DNA of 36,972 nucleotides. Origin: SLRI01 sp964576715 (lineage in GTDB: Bacteria > Pseudomonadota > Alphaproteobacteria > Geminicoccales > Geminicoccaceae). The stretch covers positions 1 through 36,972 of the forward strand of contig CAZNWE010000042.1 of NCBI GenBank assembly GCA_964576715.1, written 5' to 3'. The position numbers and the translations under genes were made by a program. Shown piece after piece: positions 28,695-36,972 of the stretch. The notes beneath the pieces are model-generated. The model saw only the letters and a program-made list of their open reading frames with translations, made no database searches and was not told the origin of the DNA. Positions within the stretch are counted from its first letter, which is position 1. Every line of letters begins with the position of its first letter.

Positions 28695-28771
28695 GCCCAG
28701 CGCCGGGGTGGTGCGGGCTCCGGCCCGCTGATCCCGACGGCAACTGTGTGTCGCGGACGGAAGGACGGTTG

Positions 28772-29998
28772 ATGAGCGGCGAGATCAGGGTGCCCACTTT
28801 GGGCGAGTCGGTGAGCGAGGCGACCATCGCCCGCTGGCTGAAGAAGGCCGGTGAAGCGGTCGCGGTAGACGAGCCGCTGGTCGAGCTCGAGACCGACAAG
28901 GTAAGCCTGGAGGTGCCGGCCCCGATGGCGGGTGTGCTCAGCGAGATCATGGTCGAGGAGGGCACCGACGTCGAGGTGGGGGCGCTGCTCGGCATGATCG
29001 CGGAGGGTGAGGGGGCACCGGCTGCCCCCCCTGACGAGAAGCTGGAGAAGCCGGCGGCGAAGGCCGAGAAGCCCGCCGAGGCGCCGGCCGCCAAGGCAGC
29101 CGAGAAGGGCGATGGCGCGGCGAAGAGCGGGCCCGCCGCGAAGAAGCTCGCCGCCGAAAAGGGCCTGGATATCGCCGACATCGAGGGCACCGGGCCCAAG
29201 GGCAACGTCACCAAGGGCGATGTCCTGAAGGCCGAGAAGCCGGCCCAGAAGCCCGAGGAGACCAAGCCGGCGCCGGCTGCCCCCACGTCGCCCGGCGGCC
29301 GCGAGGAGCGGGTCAAGATGACCCGGCTCAGAAAGCGCATCGCCGAGCGTCTCAAGGAGGCGCAGAACACGGCCGCCATGCTCACCACCTTCAACGAGGT
29401 GGACATGTCGGCGGTCATGGATCTCCGCAAGGCCTACCAGGACGCCTTCGTCAAGAAGCACGGCATCAAGCTCGGCTTCATGTCGTTCTTCGTGAAGGCC
29501 TGCATCGACGCGCTCAAGGCCTTCCCCGCCGCCAACAGCGAGATCGACGGCGACGAGGTGGTGTACAAGCACTACTACGATATCGGTGTGGCGGTGAGCT
29601 CCGATGCCGGCTTGGTCGTCCCCGTCGTGCGCAGCGCCGATGCGATGAACCTGGCGCAGATCGAAGCCGCGATCGCCGATCTCGGCACCCGGGCCAAGGA
29701 CGGCAAGCTCGCCATGGAGGAGCTCACCGGCGGCACCTTCACCATCACCAATGGCGGCATCTTCGGCTCGATGCTCTCCACGCCCATTCTCAACCCGCCC
29801 CAGGTCGCCATCCTCGGCATGCACAACATCGTGCAACGCCCCGTCGTCCTCCCGGACGGCAAGATCGAAGCCCGCCCGGTGATGTACGTGGCCCTCTCCT
29901 ACGACCACCGCATCATCGACGGCCGCGAAGCCGTGAGCTTCCTGGTCCGCGTCAAGCAGTGCATCGAGGACCCGACCCGGATGCTGCTCGACGCTTGA
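28772..29998 (+). CDS. sucB: 2-oxoglutarate dehydrogenase E2 (dihydrolipoyl succinyltransferase)
   Basis: A 408-residue E2 core protein. Residues about 1-75 are a single lipoyl domain, with the lipoylated Lys in ELETDKVSLEVPAP. A long Ala/Pro/Lys/Glu linker follows. The E3-binding domain is at about 115-150 (AKKLAAEKGLDIADIEGTGP), and the acyltransferase domain from about 180 has the catalytic motif SYDHRIIDG. GGAAGGA precedes the ATG at 28772. It is the last gene of mdh-sucCDAB. The E3 gene (lpd), which often follows in this group, is absent here: a palindromic element and a Crp/Fnr regulator come next, so E3 must be supplied from elsewhere. Confidence 0.98.
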   Translation: MSGEIRVPTLGESVSEATIARWLKKAGEAVAVDEPLVELETDKVSLEVPAPMAGVLSEIMVEEGTDVEVGALLGMIAEGEGAPAAPPDEKLEKPAAKAEKPAEAPAAKAAEKGDGAAKSGPAAKKLAAEKGLDIADIEGTGPKGNVTKGDVLKAEKPAQKPEETKPAPAAPTSPGGREERVKMTRLRKRIAERLKEAQNTAAMLTTFNEVDMSAVMDLRKAYQDAFVKKHGIKLGFMSFFVKACIDALKAFPAANSEIDGDEVVYKHYYDIGVAVSSDAGLVVPVVRSADAMNLAQIEAAIADLGTRAKDGKLAMEELTGGTFTITNGGIFGSMLSTPILNPPQVAILGMHNIVQRPVVLPDGKIEARPVMYVALSYDHRIIDGREAVSFLVRVKQCIEDPTRMLLDA

Positions 29999-30023
29999 GC
30001 AGCAGGACAAGAAGAAGAAGAGC

Positions 30024-30046
30024 AGGGAGGATGATCCTCCCTGCAC
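30024..30046. repeat. perfect 11-bp inverted repeat downstream of sucB (GGGAGGATGATC element)
   Basis: Perfect 11-nt arms, GCAGGGAGGAT and ATCCTCCCTGC, flank a single G, 25 nt after the sucB stop. The core is shared with the pyk-downstream palindrome at 4897-4921, and the right half (CCTCCCTGCACC) recurs at 31095-31106. There is no T-run. It is probably a short dispersed palindrome, or an mRNA 3'-end hairpin of the TCA operon. Confidence 0.6.
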
Positions 30047-30104
30047 CCACCATTCTTTCGGCGCAAACTGGCGCCTTGGCACGCGGGAGGGCGGTCATCG
30101 AGCG

Positions 30105-30794
30105 GTGGCAGGCCATGCTGTGAGCACGATCAAGGACATCGAGGCCCGCATCGCGGTCATCGCACCGCTGCTGAAGCCGGCGTTGCGCGTGCAGCTTGCC
30201 GCCCAGGGACGCCGCCTGCAGTTGCCCGATGGCTCCCGGATCTTCGCGCCGGGTGACCGCTCGGAAGGCTTTGTGCTGGTGCTGCGCGGCACCGTCCGGG
30301 TCGAGCACACCGGAGCCTCCGGCCGCTCGGTCGTGCTCTACCGCGTCGGCCCCGGCGACAGCTGTGTGATGACCACCTCCTGCCTGCTCACCGGCGCCGT
30401 CTACGACGCCTACGGCCATACCGAGGGCGAGGTCGAGGCGATCGTCCTGCCGGCCGCCGCCTTTCGCCGGCTGATCGATGAGAGCGAGGCGTTTCGCGAG
30501 CTGGCTCTCGGCACCTTCTCCCGGCGCATCGTCGAGCTGGTCGAGGTGATCGACGAGCTCCTGCTCCACCGCGTCGATCTGCGCGTCGCCGGCTGGCTCG
30601 CCGAGCGCGCCGCCACCCCAACCATCGCCACCACGCACCAGGCGATCGCTGGCGAGCTCGGCACCGCTCGCGAGGTGGTCTCCCGCATCCTCAAGGAGTT
30701 CGAGCGCCGCGGCTGGCTGACCCTGGCCCGCGGCGCCATCGAGCTCGAGGACCCTGCGGCACTCCGCCGCTTCGCCGACCAGGAAACTGTGTGA
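30105..30794 (+). CDS. Crp/Fnr family transcriptional regulator
   Basis: A 229-residue regulator with an N-terminal cyclic-nucleotide-binding-like beta barrel (about 30-120: RLQLPDGSRIFAPGDRSEGF, then VLVLRGTVRV), the long dimer helix, and a C-terminal winged helix (about 165-225, TTHQAIAGELGTAREVVSRI, then LKEFERRGW). The cAMP-binding residues of Crp are not evident, and the N-terminal Cys cluster of Fnr is absent. Two cysteines, C87 and C93 (SCVMTTSCLL), sit where the effector pocket would be and could be a thiol switch. The start is a GTG at 30105 or the GTG at 30120; GGGAGGG lies 13 nt before the first. DUF2892 follows on the same strand, a recurrent pairing with Crp/Fnr regulators. An imperfect repeat, GGCGC-N6-GCGCC, at 30060-30075 may be an operator. 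Confidence 0.88.
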   Translation: MAGHAVSTIKDIEARIAVIAPLLKPALRVQLAAQGRRLQLPDGSRIFAPGDRSEGFVLVLRGTVRVEHTGASGRSVVLYRVGPGDSCVMTTSCLLTGAVYDAYGHTEGEVEAIVLPAAAFRRLIDESEAFRELALGTFSRRIVELVEVIDELLLHRVDLRVAGWLAERAATPTIATTHQAIAGELGTAREVVSRILKEFERRGWLTLARGAIELEDPAALRRFADQETV

Positions 30795-30863
30795 CGTCGT
30801 CACCGACAACGACACCGTCGCGTGCCACGATCATCCCATCACAACCCGATGGAGGATCATCCC

Positions 30864-31058
30864 TTGCACCTCACCACCAATGTCGGCACCGCCGATCGTG
30901 CCGTCCGCATCATCCTCGGCCTGCTTCTGGTCGCCCTGACGCTGATGGGTACTATCGGCATCTGGGGCTGGCTCGGCCTGGTCCTGGTCGCTACCGGCTT
31001 TCTCAAGTTCTGCCCCGCCTACAGCCTCCTGGGTGTCCGTACCTGCAAAGCGAGCTGA
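30864..31058 (+). CDS. DUF2892 (YgaP-like) small membrane protein
   Basis: A 64-residue inner-membrane protein with two predicted helices (AVRIILGLLLVALTLMGTIG and WGWLGLVLVATGFLKF). It has the family signature TNVGTADRAVRI at the N terminus and the C-terminal CPAYSLLGVRTC with two cysteines. DUF2892 domains occur alone or at the end of rhodanese YgaP and are linked to sulfur or reactive sulfur/nitrogen chemistry. I chose the TTG at 30864 because GGAGG lies 8 nt upstream and the family starts just before TNVGT; the in-frame ATG at 30849 overlaps that Shine-Dalgarno. It lies 69 bp after the Crp/Fnr gene and is probably its target or partner. Confidence 0.85.
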   Translation: MHLTTNVGTADRAVRIILGLLLVALTLMGTIGIWGWLGLVLVATGFLKFCPAYSLLGVRTCKAS

Positions 31059-31207
31059 CGGACCGCTCTTCTCCGAAAGGTCCGCAAGGGTGCGCCTCCC
31101 TGCACCACCGGTCTCGTGCCGGGGGGTGTGATTGCGAGGTCGACGCTGTCGCCGGCCACAAAGGGCTAGACCGGCGATCGGGTCCGGACCATCTCGCTCG
31201 CTTCGAG

Positions 31208-31760
31208 CTAAACCTGCAACCGGTAGAGCAGGGCGTCGAGACTCGCCCGGAGCTTCCGCCTGAGCCAGCGCGTTGCCGGGTCGGCGTCAAGGCACGTTTC
31301 AGACCAGCCGACAGGTCAAGCGGGGCAGCGGCAGCGGCGGCTCGAAGGCCTGCAAGTCGTCGAGATCGGTGCCGTTGGCGAAGGTCAAAAGGAGCCGGTT
31401 GGCGAGCATGTCGGTCCACAGCAGGGCGGGTGCCATGCCCGACCAGTTGATCAGCTGCAGCTCGATGCGCCGCTTTGGCCCGCGCTCCTGCAGCCGCTCC
31501 TCGACCGTGCCGTGGATTGCGGCCGGGACCCTGACTACGGCATGCGGCCATTTCAACCAGGTTTCCAGGCTCCAGCGGTTGCTGCCCGGATGCCCGCGCC
31601 GGCCGAACACGTAGCGCTCGACCGGGGCCAGCACCTCGGCCCGCGGGCCGTCGGGCAGGGGATGGTTGGCGTTGCCCCAGGCGAGATCGAGCTGCTCGGC
31701 GACGCGCTCGGCTGCGGTCGTCGGCGACGAAGGCGAGAAACAGCCTCGCCTATTTGTATT
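31208..31760 (-). pseudogene. LysR-type regulator remnant (effector-binding domain only)
   Basis: On the minus strand, the frame running from about 31720 to 31299 reads TAAERVAEQLDLAWGNANHP, then EERLQERGPKRRIELQLINW, then TDMLANRLLLTFANG and FEPPLPLPRLTCRLV: the C-terminal half of a LysR substrate-binding domain. It then hits a TGA, while the next frame continues WSETCLDADPATRWLRRKLR to a TAG at 31208, the normal LysR C terminus (WxExxxADPAxRWLR). One base of shift separates the two. Upstream, LFLAFVADD in a third frame is the first strand of the domain, so an internal deletion is also likely. No helix-turn-helix is found. It is a decayed gene; the last shift alone could be a sequencing error. 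Confidence 0.72.
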
Positions 31761-31998
31761 TACTGATTACGCGCCCACGGCCTTCGGCAATTCCCGGCGC
31801 AGCAACTCTGGCAAGCCGGAATTTCAGCGCGAGCGCAAAACGGCCTTCGGCGGCGATCACCTGCGGAGCGGCGGCAGCGCCCAGCCACTCCGCCAGCGGA
31901 CCGGCTAGGCGGAAAGCGAAGGGGGGACCGTGGCGATCGCCACAGTGACAATCTCCATGACGCGGATGCGCAGCTCGTGAGCGGCGCCGGTGATCGGC
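31761..31998. other. stretch without recognisable gene
   Basis: About 240 bp between the LysR remnant and the hydroxyacid dehydrogenase stop. On the minus strand one frame gives a protein-like but unassignable run (FAFRLAGPLAEWLGAAAAPQ, then VIAAEGRFALAL) ending in a TAG near 31751. It might be more of a decayed gene. I see no terminator or promoter that I would defend. Confidence 0.3.
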
Positions 31999-32985
31999 TC
32001 AGAGCATGCTCGGGAGCACCCGGTCCGGCGGGCGGTGGCCGTCGGCGAAAGTCTTGATGTTGATGATCACCTTCTCGCCCATGTCCTGGCGGCCTTCCAT
32101 CGTCGCCGAGCCCATGTGCGGCAGAAGGACGACACTGTCGAGGGCGAGCAGCTTCGGGTTGATTTGCGGCTCGTGCTCGAAGACGTCGAGCCCGGCACCG
32201 GCGAGCTCCTTGTCGCGGAGCATGCGGGTCAGGGCCGCCTCGTCGACCACCTCGCCGCGGCTGCAGTTGACGACGATCGCATGCGGCCGCAGCAGCTTCA
32301 GCCGGCGGGCCGAGAGCAGATGGAAGGTGGCCGGGGTGTGCGGGCAGTTGACCGAAAGGATGTCGACCCGGGCCAGCATCTGGTCCAGGCTTTCCCAGTA
32401 GGTCGCCTCGAGCTCGGTCTCGAGGGTCTCGTGGACCCGGCGCCGATTGTGGTAGTGCACCGCGAGACCGAAGCCCCTGGCGCGGCGCGCGACGGCGGAG
32501 CCGATCCGGCCCATGCCGAGAATACCCAACCGCTTGCCGTGGATGCGATGGCCGAGCATCGAGGTCGGCGACCAGCCGCGCCACTCGCCGGAGCGCGCCA
32601 GCCGCTCGCCCTCGACCAGACGGCGCGACACGGCGAGGATCAGGGCCATGACCATGTCGGCGGTGTCCTCGGTGAGCACACCCGGCGTGTTGGTCACGGT
32701 GATGCCGCGCTTGTAGGCAGCCTCGACGTCGATATTGTCGACGCCGGTGCCATAATTGGCGATCAGCTTGAGCTGCTCGCCGGCGCGGGCGAGCAGGGCG
32801 GCGTCGATCCGGTCGGTGACGGTGGGCACGAGGACCTCGCAACGCTGCATCGCCTCGACCAGGGCAGCCCGGTCCATCGGCTGGTCATCGTGATTGAGCT
32901 TGGCGTCGAACAGCTCCATCATCCGGGTCTCGATGACGTCCGGCAGCTTGCGGGTGACGATGACCGTCGGACCTTTACGGGGCAT
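31999..32985 (-). CDS. D-2-hydroxyacid dehydrogenase (glyoxylate/hydroxypyruvate reductase type)
   Basis: A 328-residue NAD(P)-dependent enzyme reducing 2-keto acids such as glyoxylate, or oxidising D-2-hydroxy acids. Features: LIANYGTGVDNIDVEAAYKR in the substrate domain, the cofactor motif GILGMGRIGSAVARR, NRRR after beta 2 (basic residues, suggesting NADPH), the catalytic Arg in NCSRGEVVDEAAL, the Glu in LDVFEHEP, and the catalytic His in LLPHMGSAT. The length is normal for the family. The ATG at 32985 (MPRKGPTVIVTRKLP) has AGGAG 10 nt upstream; the longer frame to 33087 is noncoding-like. A quinone oxidoreductase gene lies upstream on the same strand, 141 bp away. Confidence 0.93.
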   Translation of the reverse strand: MPRKGPTVIVTRKLPDVIETRMMELFDAKLNHDDQPMDRAALVEAMQRCEVLVPTVTDRIDAALLARAGEQLKLIANYGTGVDNIDVEAAYKRGITVTNTPGVLTEDTADMVMALILAVSRRLVEGERLARSGEWRGWSPTSMLGHRIHGKRLGILGMGRIGSAVARRARGFGLAVHYHNRRRVHETLETELEATYWESLDQMLARVDILSVNCPHTPATFHLLSARRLKLLRPHAIVVNCSRGEVVDEAALTRMLRDKELAGAGLDVFEHEPQINPKLLALDSVVLLPHMGSATMEGRQDMGEKVIINIKTFADGHRPPDRVLPSML

Positions 32986-33126
32986 TCTCGTTCTTCTCCT
33001 GTAACGCGGCGCAAAAGATTCCGGCCGGAGGCACACGCCCCGACCACGGGCCTCTAGCAGAAACGCCGGTCGCCCACAAACGTCCAAGGCCAGCCGGGCG
33101 TGGCTGGAATCGCCCGCATGCCGCGC

Positions 33127-34128
33127 TCAGCCTCGGCCGGTCTCGAGAATGATCTTGCCGATATGCCGGCTGCTTTCCATCAGCCGGTGCGCTTCGGCAG
33201 CCTGGTCGAGGGGCAGCACGGTGTGAATCGTCGGCTGCACCGTCCGCTTGGCGAGCAGCGGCCAGACCTTGGCCTCCAGCGCCTTGGCGATGCGGCCCTT
33301 TTCCTCGACCGAACGCGGCCGGAGGGTCGAGCCGGTCCAGGTCAGCCGCTTGAGCATCAGCGAGGCGAAATTGGCGGTGACCTTCGCGCCACCGAGCCAG
33401 GCGATCTGCACCAGTCGGCCCTCGACGGCGAGTGCCTTGAGGTTGCGCGCCACATAGTCGCCGCCCACCATGTCGAGGATCACGTCGACGCCGCGGCCGC
33501 CCGTCTCGTCGGCCACGATGGCGACGAAGTCCTCGGTCTTGTAGTCGATGGCCCGCTCGACGCCGAGCCGCTCGCAGAACCGCTGCTTCTCGGCCGAGCC
33601 CACGGTGGTGAGCACGCGCGCCGCGAACACCCGGGCGAGCTGGATGGCGGTCGTGCCGATGCCCGAGCTGCCGCCGTGCACCAGGAACCATTCGCCTGGC
33701 TTGAGCGCGCCGCGCTCGAAGACGTTGGTCCAGACGGTGAAGAAGGTCTCGGGCACCCCTGCCGCCTCGACCATCGAGTAGCCGTCGGGGACCGGCAGGG
33801 CCTGCGGCTCGGGAACATCGACGTACTCGGCATAGCCGCCGCCGGCAGTCAGGGCGCAGACCCGCTCACCGACCGCGAAGCGACGACAGCCGGGGCCGAC
33901 GGCCGCGACCACGCCGGCGACCTCGAGCCCGGGCAGGTCGCTCGCCCCGGGTGGCGGGGCGTAGCCGCCCAGCCGCTGCAGCACGTCCGGCCGGTTGACG
34001 CCGGCCGCGTGGACCTCGATCAGCAGCTCGCCCGGCCCGGGCGCCGGCACCGGTCGACGGGTCGGCCGCAGCACCTCGGGCCCACCGGCCCCGACGATCT
34101 CCACACAGCGCATCTCTCGATCGGCCAC
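33127..34128 (-). CDS. NAD(P)H-quinone oxidoreductase (QOR/PIG3-like, MDR superfamily)
   Basis: A 333-residue zinc-free medium-chain reductase, probably reducing quinones or reactive enones with NADPH. It shows HAAGVNRPDVLQRLGGY and PGLEVAGVVAAVG in the catalytic domain, the Rossmann motif FLVHGGSSGIGTTAIQLA, and the C-terminal block LPLDQAAEAHRLMESSRHIG with KIIL, typical of the PIG3 group. There are no zinc-ligand cysteines. The start at 34128 (GTG) is chosen because GGGGAG lies 7 nt upstream; GTG at 34134 is too close to that site and ATG at 34113 has no signal. It may share a transcript with the hydroxyacid dehydrogenase; metabolic linkage is not evident. Confidence 0.92.
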   Translation of the reverse strand: MADREMRCVEIVGAGGPEVLRPTRRPVPAPGPGELLIEVHAAGVNRPDVLQRLGGYAPPPGASDLPGLEVAGVVAAVGPGCRRFAVGERVCALTAGGGYAEYVDVPEPQALPVPDGYSMVEAAGVPETFFTVWTNVFERGALKPGEWFLVHGGSSGIGTTAIQLARVFAARVLTTVGSAEKQRFCERLGVERAIDYKTEDFVAIVADETGGRGVDVILDMVGGDYVARNLKALAVEGRLVQIAWLGGAKVTANFASLMLKRLTWTGSTLRPRSVEEKGRIAKALEAKVWPLLAKRTVQPTIHTVLPLDQAAEAHRLMESSRHIGKIILETGRG

Positions 34129-34194
34129 ACCCACACTCCCCGGCTGGTGCCACAGCGGAAAGCTTAGGCGGCGGCGTCGCGCATGCCAACCTGG

Positions 34195-34413
34195 TCAGCC
34201 GAGAAAGCAGCCGACGCCGTAGCAGCGGCCGAGCAGCCGGGTGAAGCCGAGATAGAGGACAAGGTCGGCAAGCAGCAGAAGGAGCAGCAGCGGCAGGGCC
34301 AGACCGAGCAGGGCAAGGACCACGGCCCAGGCCGTCGGCCGCGGCGGCGGCAAGTGGTAGCCGGCGACCGAACCGGTCGATCGCGCGCGAAAATGTTGAT
34401 CGATCCCTGGCAT
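34195..34413 (-). CDS. small hydrophobic protein, single membrane helix
   Basis: A 72-residue frame with a polar, Pro/Arg-rich N terminus and one strongly hydrophobic helix (TAWAVVLALLGLALPLLLLL, continuing LLLADLVLYLG), then a short tail with two Cys (RCYGVGC). It fills the gap between the quinone oxidoreductase and the divergent GNAT-like gene. The ATG at 34413 lacks an ideal Shine-Dalgarno (GAGAG abuts it). An AT-richer CTATAAGTAG just upstream may serve as a -10 region. No family is recognised; the alternative is a chance open frame. Confidence 0.45.
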   Translation of the reverse strand: MPGIDQHFRARSTGSVAGYHLPPPRPTAWAVVLALLGLALPLLLLLLLADLVLYLGFTRLLGRCYGVGCFLG

Positions 34414-34454
34414 CTCTCTACTTATAGGCGATTTCTGCAGGAAGGCCAGACCAC

Positions 34455-35393
34455 ATGCCGGGTTGGCAGGAACTCAGCCTGCGGTCGTCATGGTGTTGGC
34501 TGCTCGGCAGCGCCGGCCGCATCGCGGTGCAGCAGAGCTGGGCCTATGGCGAGGCCGTCGCGGCGGCCGGCCATGCGGTCTGCCGGCTCGGCTGGCAGGA
34601 GGGCGCCACGACCCGAGCCGTGCTGCAGTTGCACCGGCGCCGGCTGCCGCTCGGGCTCACGGCAGCGCTCGTGCTGCGCGGCCCGGTGTGGCTCGCGGCT
34701 GCGCCCGATCCCACGCTCGAGGACCGGCTGATGCGTGCTCTTGCCCCCTGGACCGGCCGCACGGCGCTGCTCTGGCAGCCGGACGACGGCAGCGTCCGTG
34801 GTCGTCGTGCCGGCGTCCGCCGGCTCTGGACAGGCGCTTCGATTGTGCTGCTCGACCTCGCACCACCGCTCGACCGCTTGCGCGCCGGGCTCGACGGCAA
34901 ATGGCGCAACATGCTCAAGGCCGCCGAGGGCACCGGGCTGACGGTGCGGATCGACCGGAGCGGGCCGCGGCTCGACTGGCTGGTCGCCGAGGCCGAGCGG
35001 CAGCGACTGGCCCGTGGCTATGCCGGCCCGGCCCCCGCGTTCACGCAGCGCCTGGCCGCCGCCAGCGGTGCCGATTGCCTTTGCCTGACCGGCGAAGCGG
35101 ACGGGACGCCGGTGGCCGGCATGCTGCTCGTCCGCCATGGGCCGAGCGCCACCTACCAGCTCGGTGCGACGACCGCCCTGGGCCGCCGGCTGCGCGCCCA
35201 CCATCGCCTGCTCTGGGCCGGCATCGGAGCGCTGAAGGAACAGGGCTGCACGACGCTCGATCTCGGTCTCGTCGACACGGTGAGCCAGCCCGGCATCGCC
35301 CGCTTCAAGCTCGGCAGCGGCGGCCGCCCGCTCACCCTCGCCGGCAGCTACCTGCTGCCGCCCCGGCTCGGCGGTGGAGCGCCGCCGGAATAG
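34455..35393 (+). CDS. GNAT/FemAB-like acyltransferase
   Basis: A 312-residue cytosolic protein. The C-terminal two-thirds fits the BioF2/FemAB branch of the acetyltransferase fold: a conserved KWRNMLKAAEGTGLTVRI segment near residue 150, WLVAEAERQRLARGY, GMLLVRHGPSATYQLGATT, and the closing strand LDLGLVDTVSQPGIARFKLG. Relatives transfer acyl or aminoacyl groups onto envelope components or amines; the substrate here is unknown. GGAAGG about 9 nt upstream supports the ATG at 34455. It is divergent from the small membrane-protein ORF and convergent with groEL. High Arg/Ala content is normal for this genome. Confidence 0.75.
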   Translation: MPGWQELSLRSSWCWLLGSAGRIAVQQSWAYGEAVAAAGHAVCRLGWQEGATTRAVLQLHRRRLPLGLTAALVLRGPVWLAAAPDPTLEDRLMRALAPWTGRTALLWQPDDGSVRGRRAGVRRLWTGASIVLLDLAPPLDRLRAGLDGKWRNMLKAAEGTGLTVRIDRSGPRLDWLVAEAERQRLARGYAGPAPAFTQRLAAASGADCLCLTGEADGTPVAGMLLVRHGPSATYQLGATTALGRRLRAHHRLLWAGIGALKEQGCTTLDLGLVDTVSQPGIARFKLGSGGRPLTLAGSYLLPPRLGGGAPPE

Positions 35394-35429
35394 GCAGCGG
35401 ACTTGCCGAGTGCTGCCGCCCCCAACGAG

Positions 35430-35456
35430 AAAGGGGCCGCGCCTGCGCGCGACCCC
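35430..35456 (-). terminator. intrinsic terminator of groEL
   Basis: On the minus strand a 10-bp stem (35447-35456 with 35433-35442, one G-U) and loop GCAG are followed by TTTCTCG, 31 nt after the groEL stop. The position and orientation fit. Confidence 0.75.
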
Positions 35457-35487
35457 TCGCTCAATGGATCGAGAGCGGTCGGCTAGA

Positions 35488-36972
<1,485 letters not shown>

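Noticed and set aside
30060..30075. A Crp/Fnr-type box TTGAT-N4-ATCAA upstream of the regulator
   Set aside because: Only an unrelated GGCGC-N6-GCGCC repeat is present; no match to the Fnr or Crp consensus, so not reported as a box.
30822..30863. Longer N terminus for the DUF2892 protein
   Set aside because: The ATG at 30849 overlaps the Shine-Dalgarno GGAGG at 30851-30855; the TTG at 30864 is correctly spaced and matches the family N terminus.

Overview
The window reads as chromosome from a high-GC (roughly two-thirds G+C) alphaproteobacterium. The best markers are a DUF1013/TrcR cell-cycle regulator, the gene order mdh-sucC-sucD-sucA-sucB, a GroEL ending in GGM repeats, an alphaproteobacterial-type ammonium transporter with a sigma-54 promoter, and frequent TTG/GTG starts. 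The order Rhodospirillales or a near relative is my guess. There is no rRNA marker to fix it. I see no phage, insertion sequence, CRISPR array or tRNA.

Left part (1-12.8 kb): the 5' end of an exported solute-binding protein, a DUF6880 protein, a MocR-type GntR/aminotransferase regulator divergent from pyruvate kinase, an orphan lipoprotein, a UbiH-type hydroxylase followed by a TauE/SafE permease, amtB behind a consensus sigma-54 promoter, a PaaI-type thioesterase divergent from endonuclease III, an unknown 192-residue protein, and trcR.

Middle (12.9-19.8 kb): a compact catabolic-looking cluster. On the minus strand it has an SDR dehydrogenase and a class III CoA-transferase. Divergent from these are an aldehyde dehydrogenase, a translationally coupled 40-codon small ORF and a second SDR. 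A class I fumarase follows, convergent with a ribbon-helix-helix/PAS fusion regulator. That regulator is divergent from an 840-residue RTX protein predicted to leave by type I secretion. The pair shares a low-GC control region with a near-palindrome, and it is the most interesting unit in the window.

Right part (22.7-37 kb): the TCA-cycle run mdh-sucCDAB, then a Crp/Fnr-type regulator with a C-x5-C pair next to a DUF2892 membrane protein. A decayed LysR gene (effector domain only, with frame breaks) follows, then a D-2-hydroxyacid dehydrogenase, a PIG3-type quinone oxidoreductase, a small hydrophobic ORF, a FemAB/GNAT-like protein, and most of groEL running off the right edge.

Pyruvate kinase, fumarase, malate dehydrogenase, succinyl-CoA synthetase and the 2-oxoglutarate dehydrogenase E1/E2 genes make central carbon metabolism the dominant theme. 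A short palindromic element (core GGGAGGATGATC) lies just downstream of both pyk and sucB and may be a dispersed repeat of this genome.
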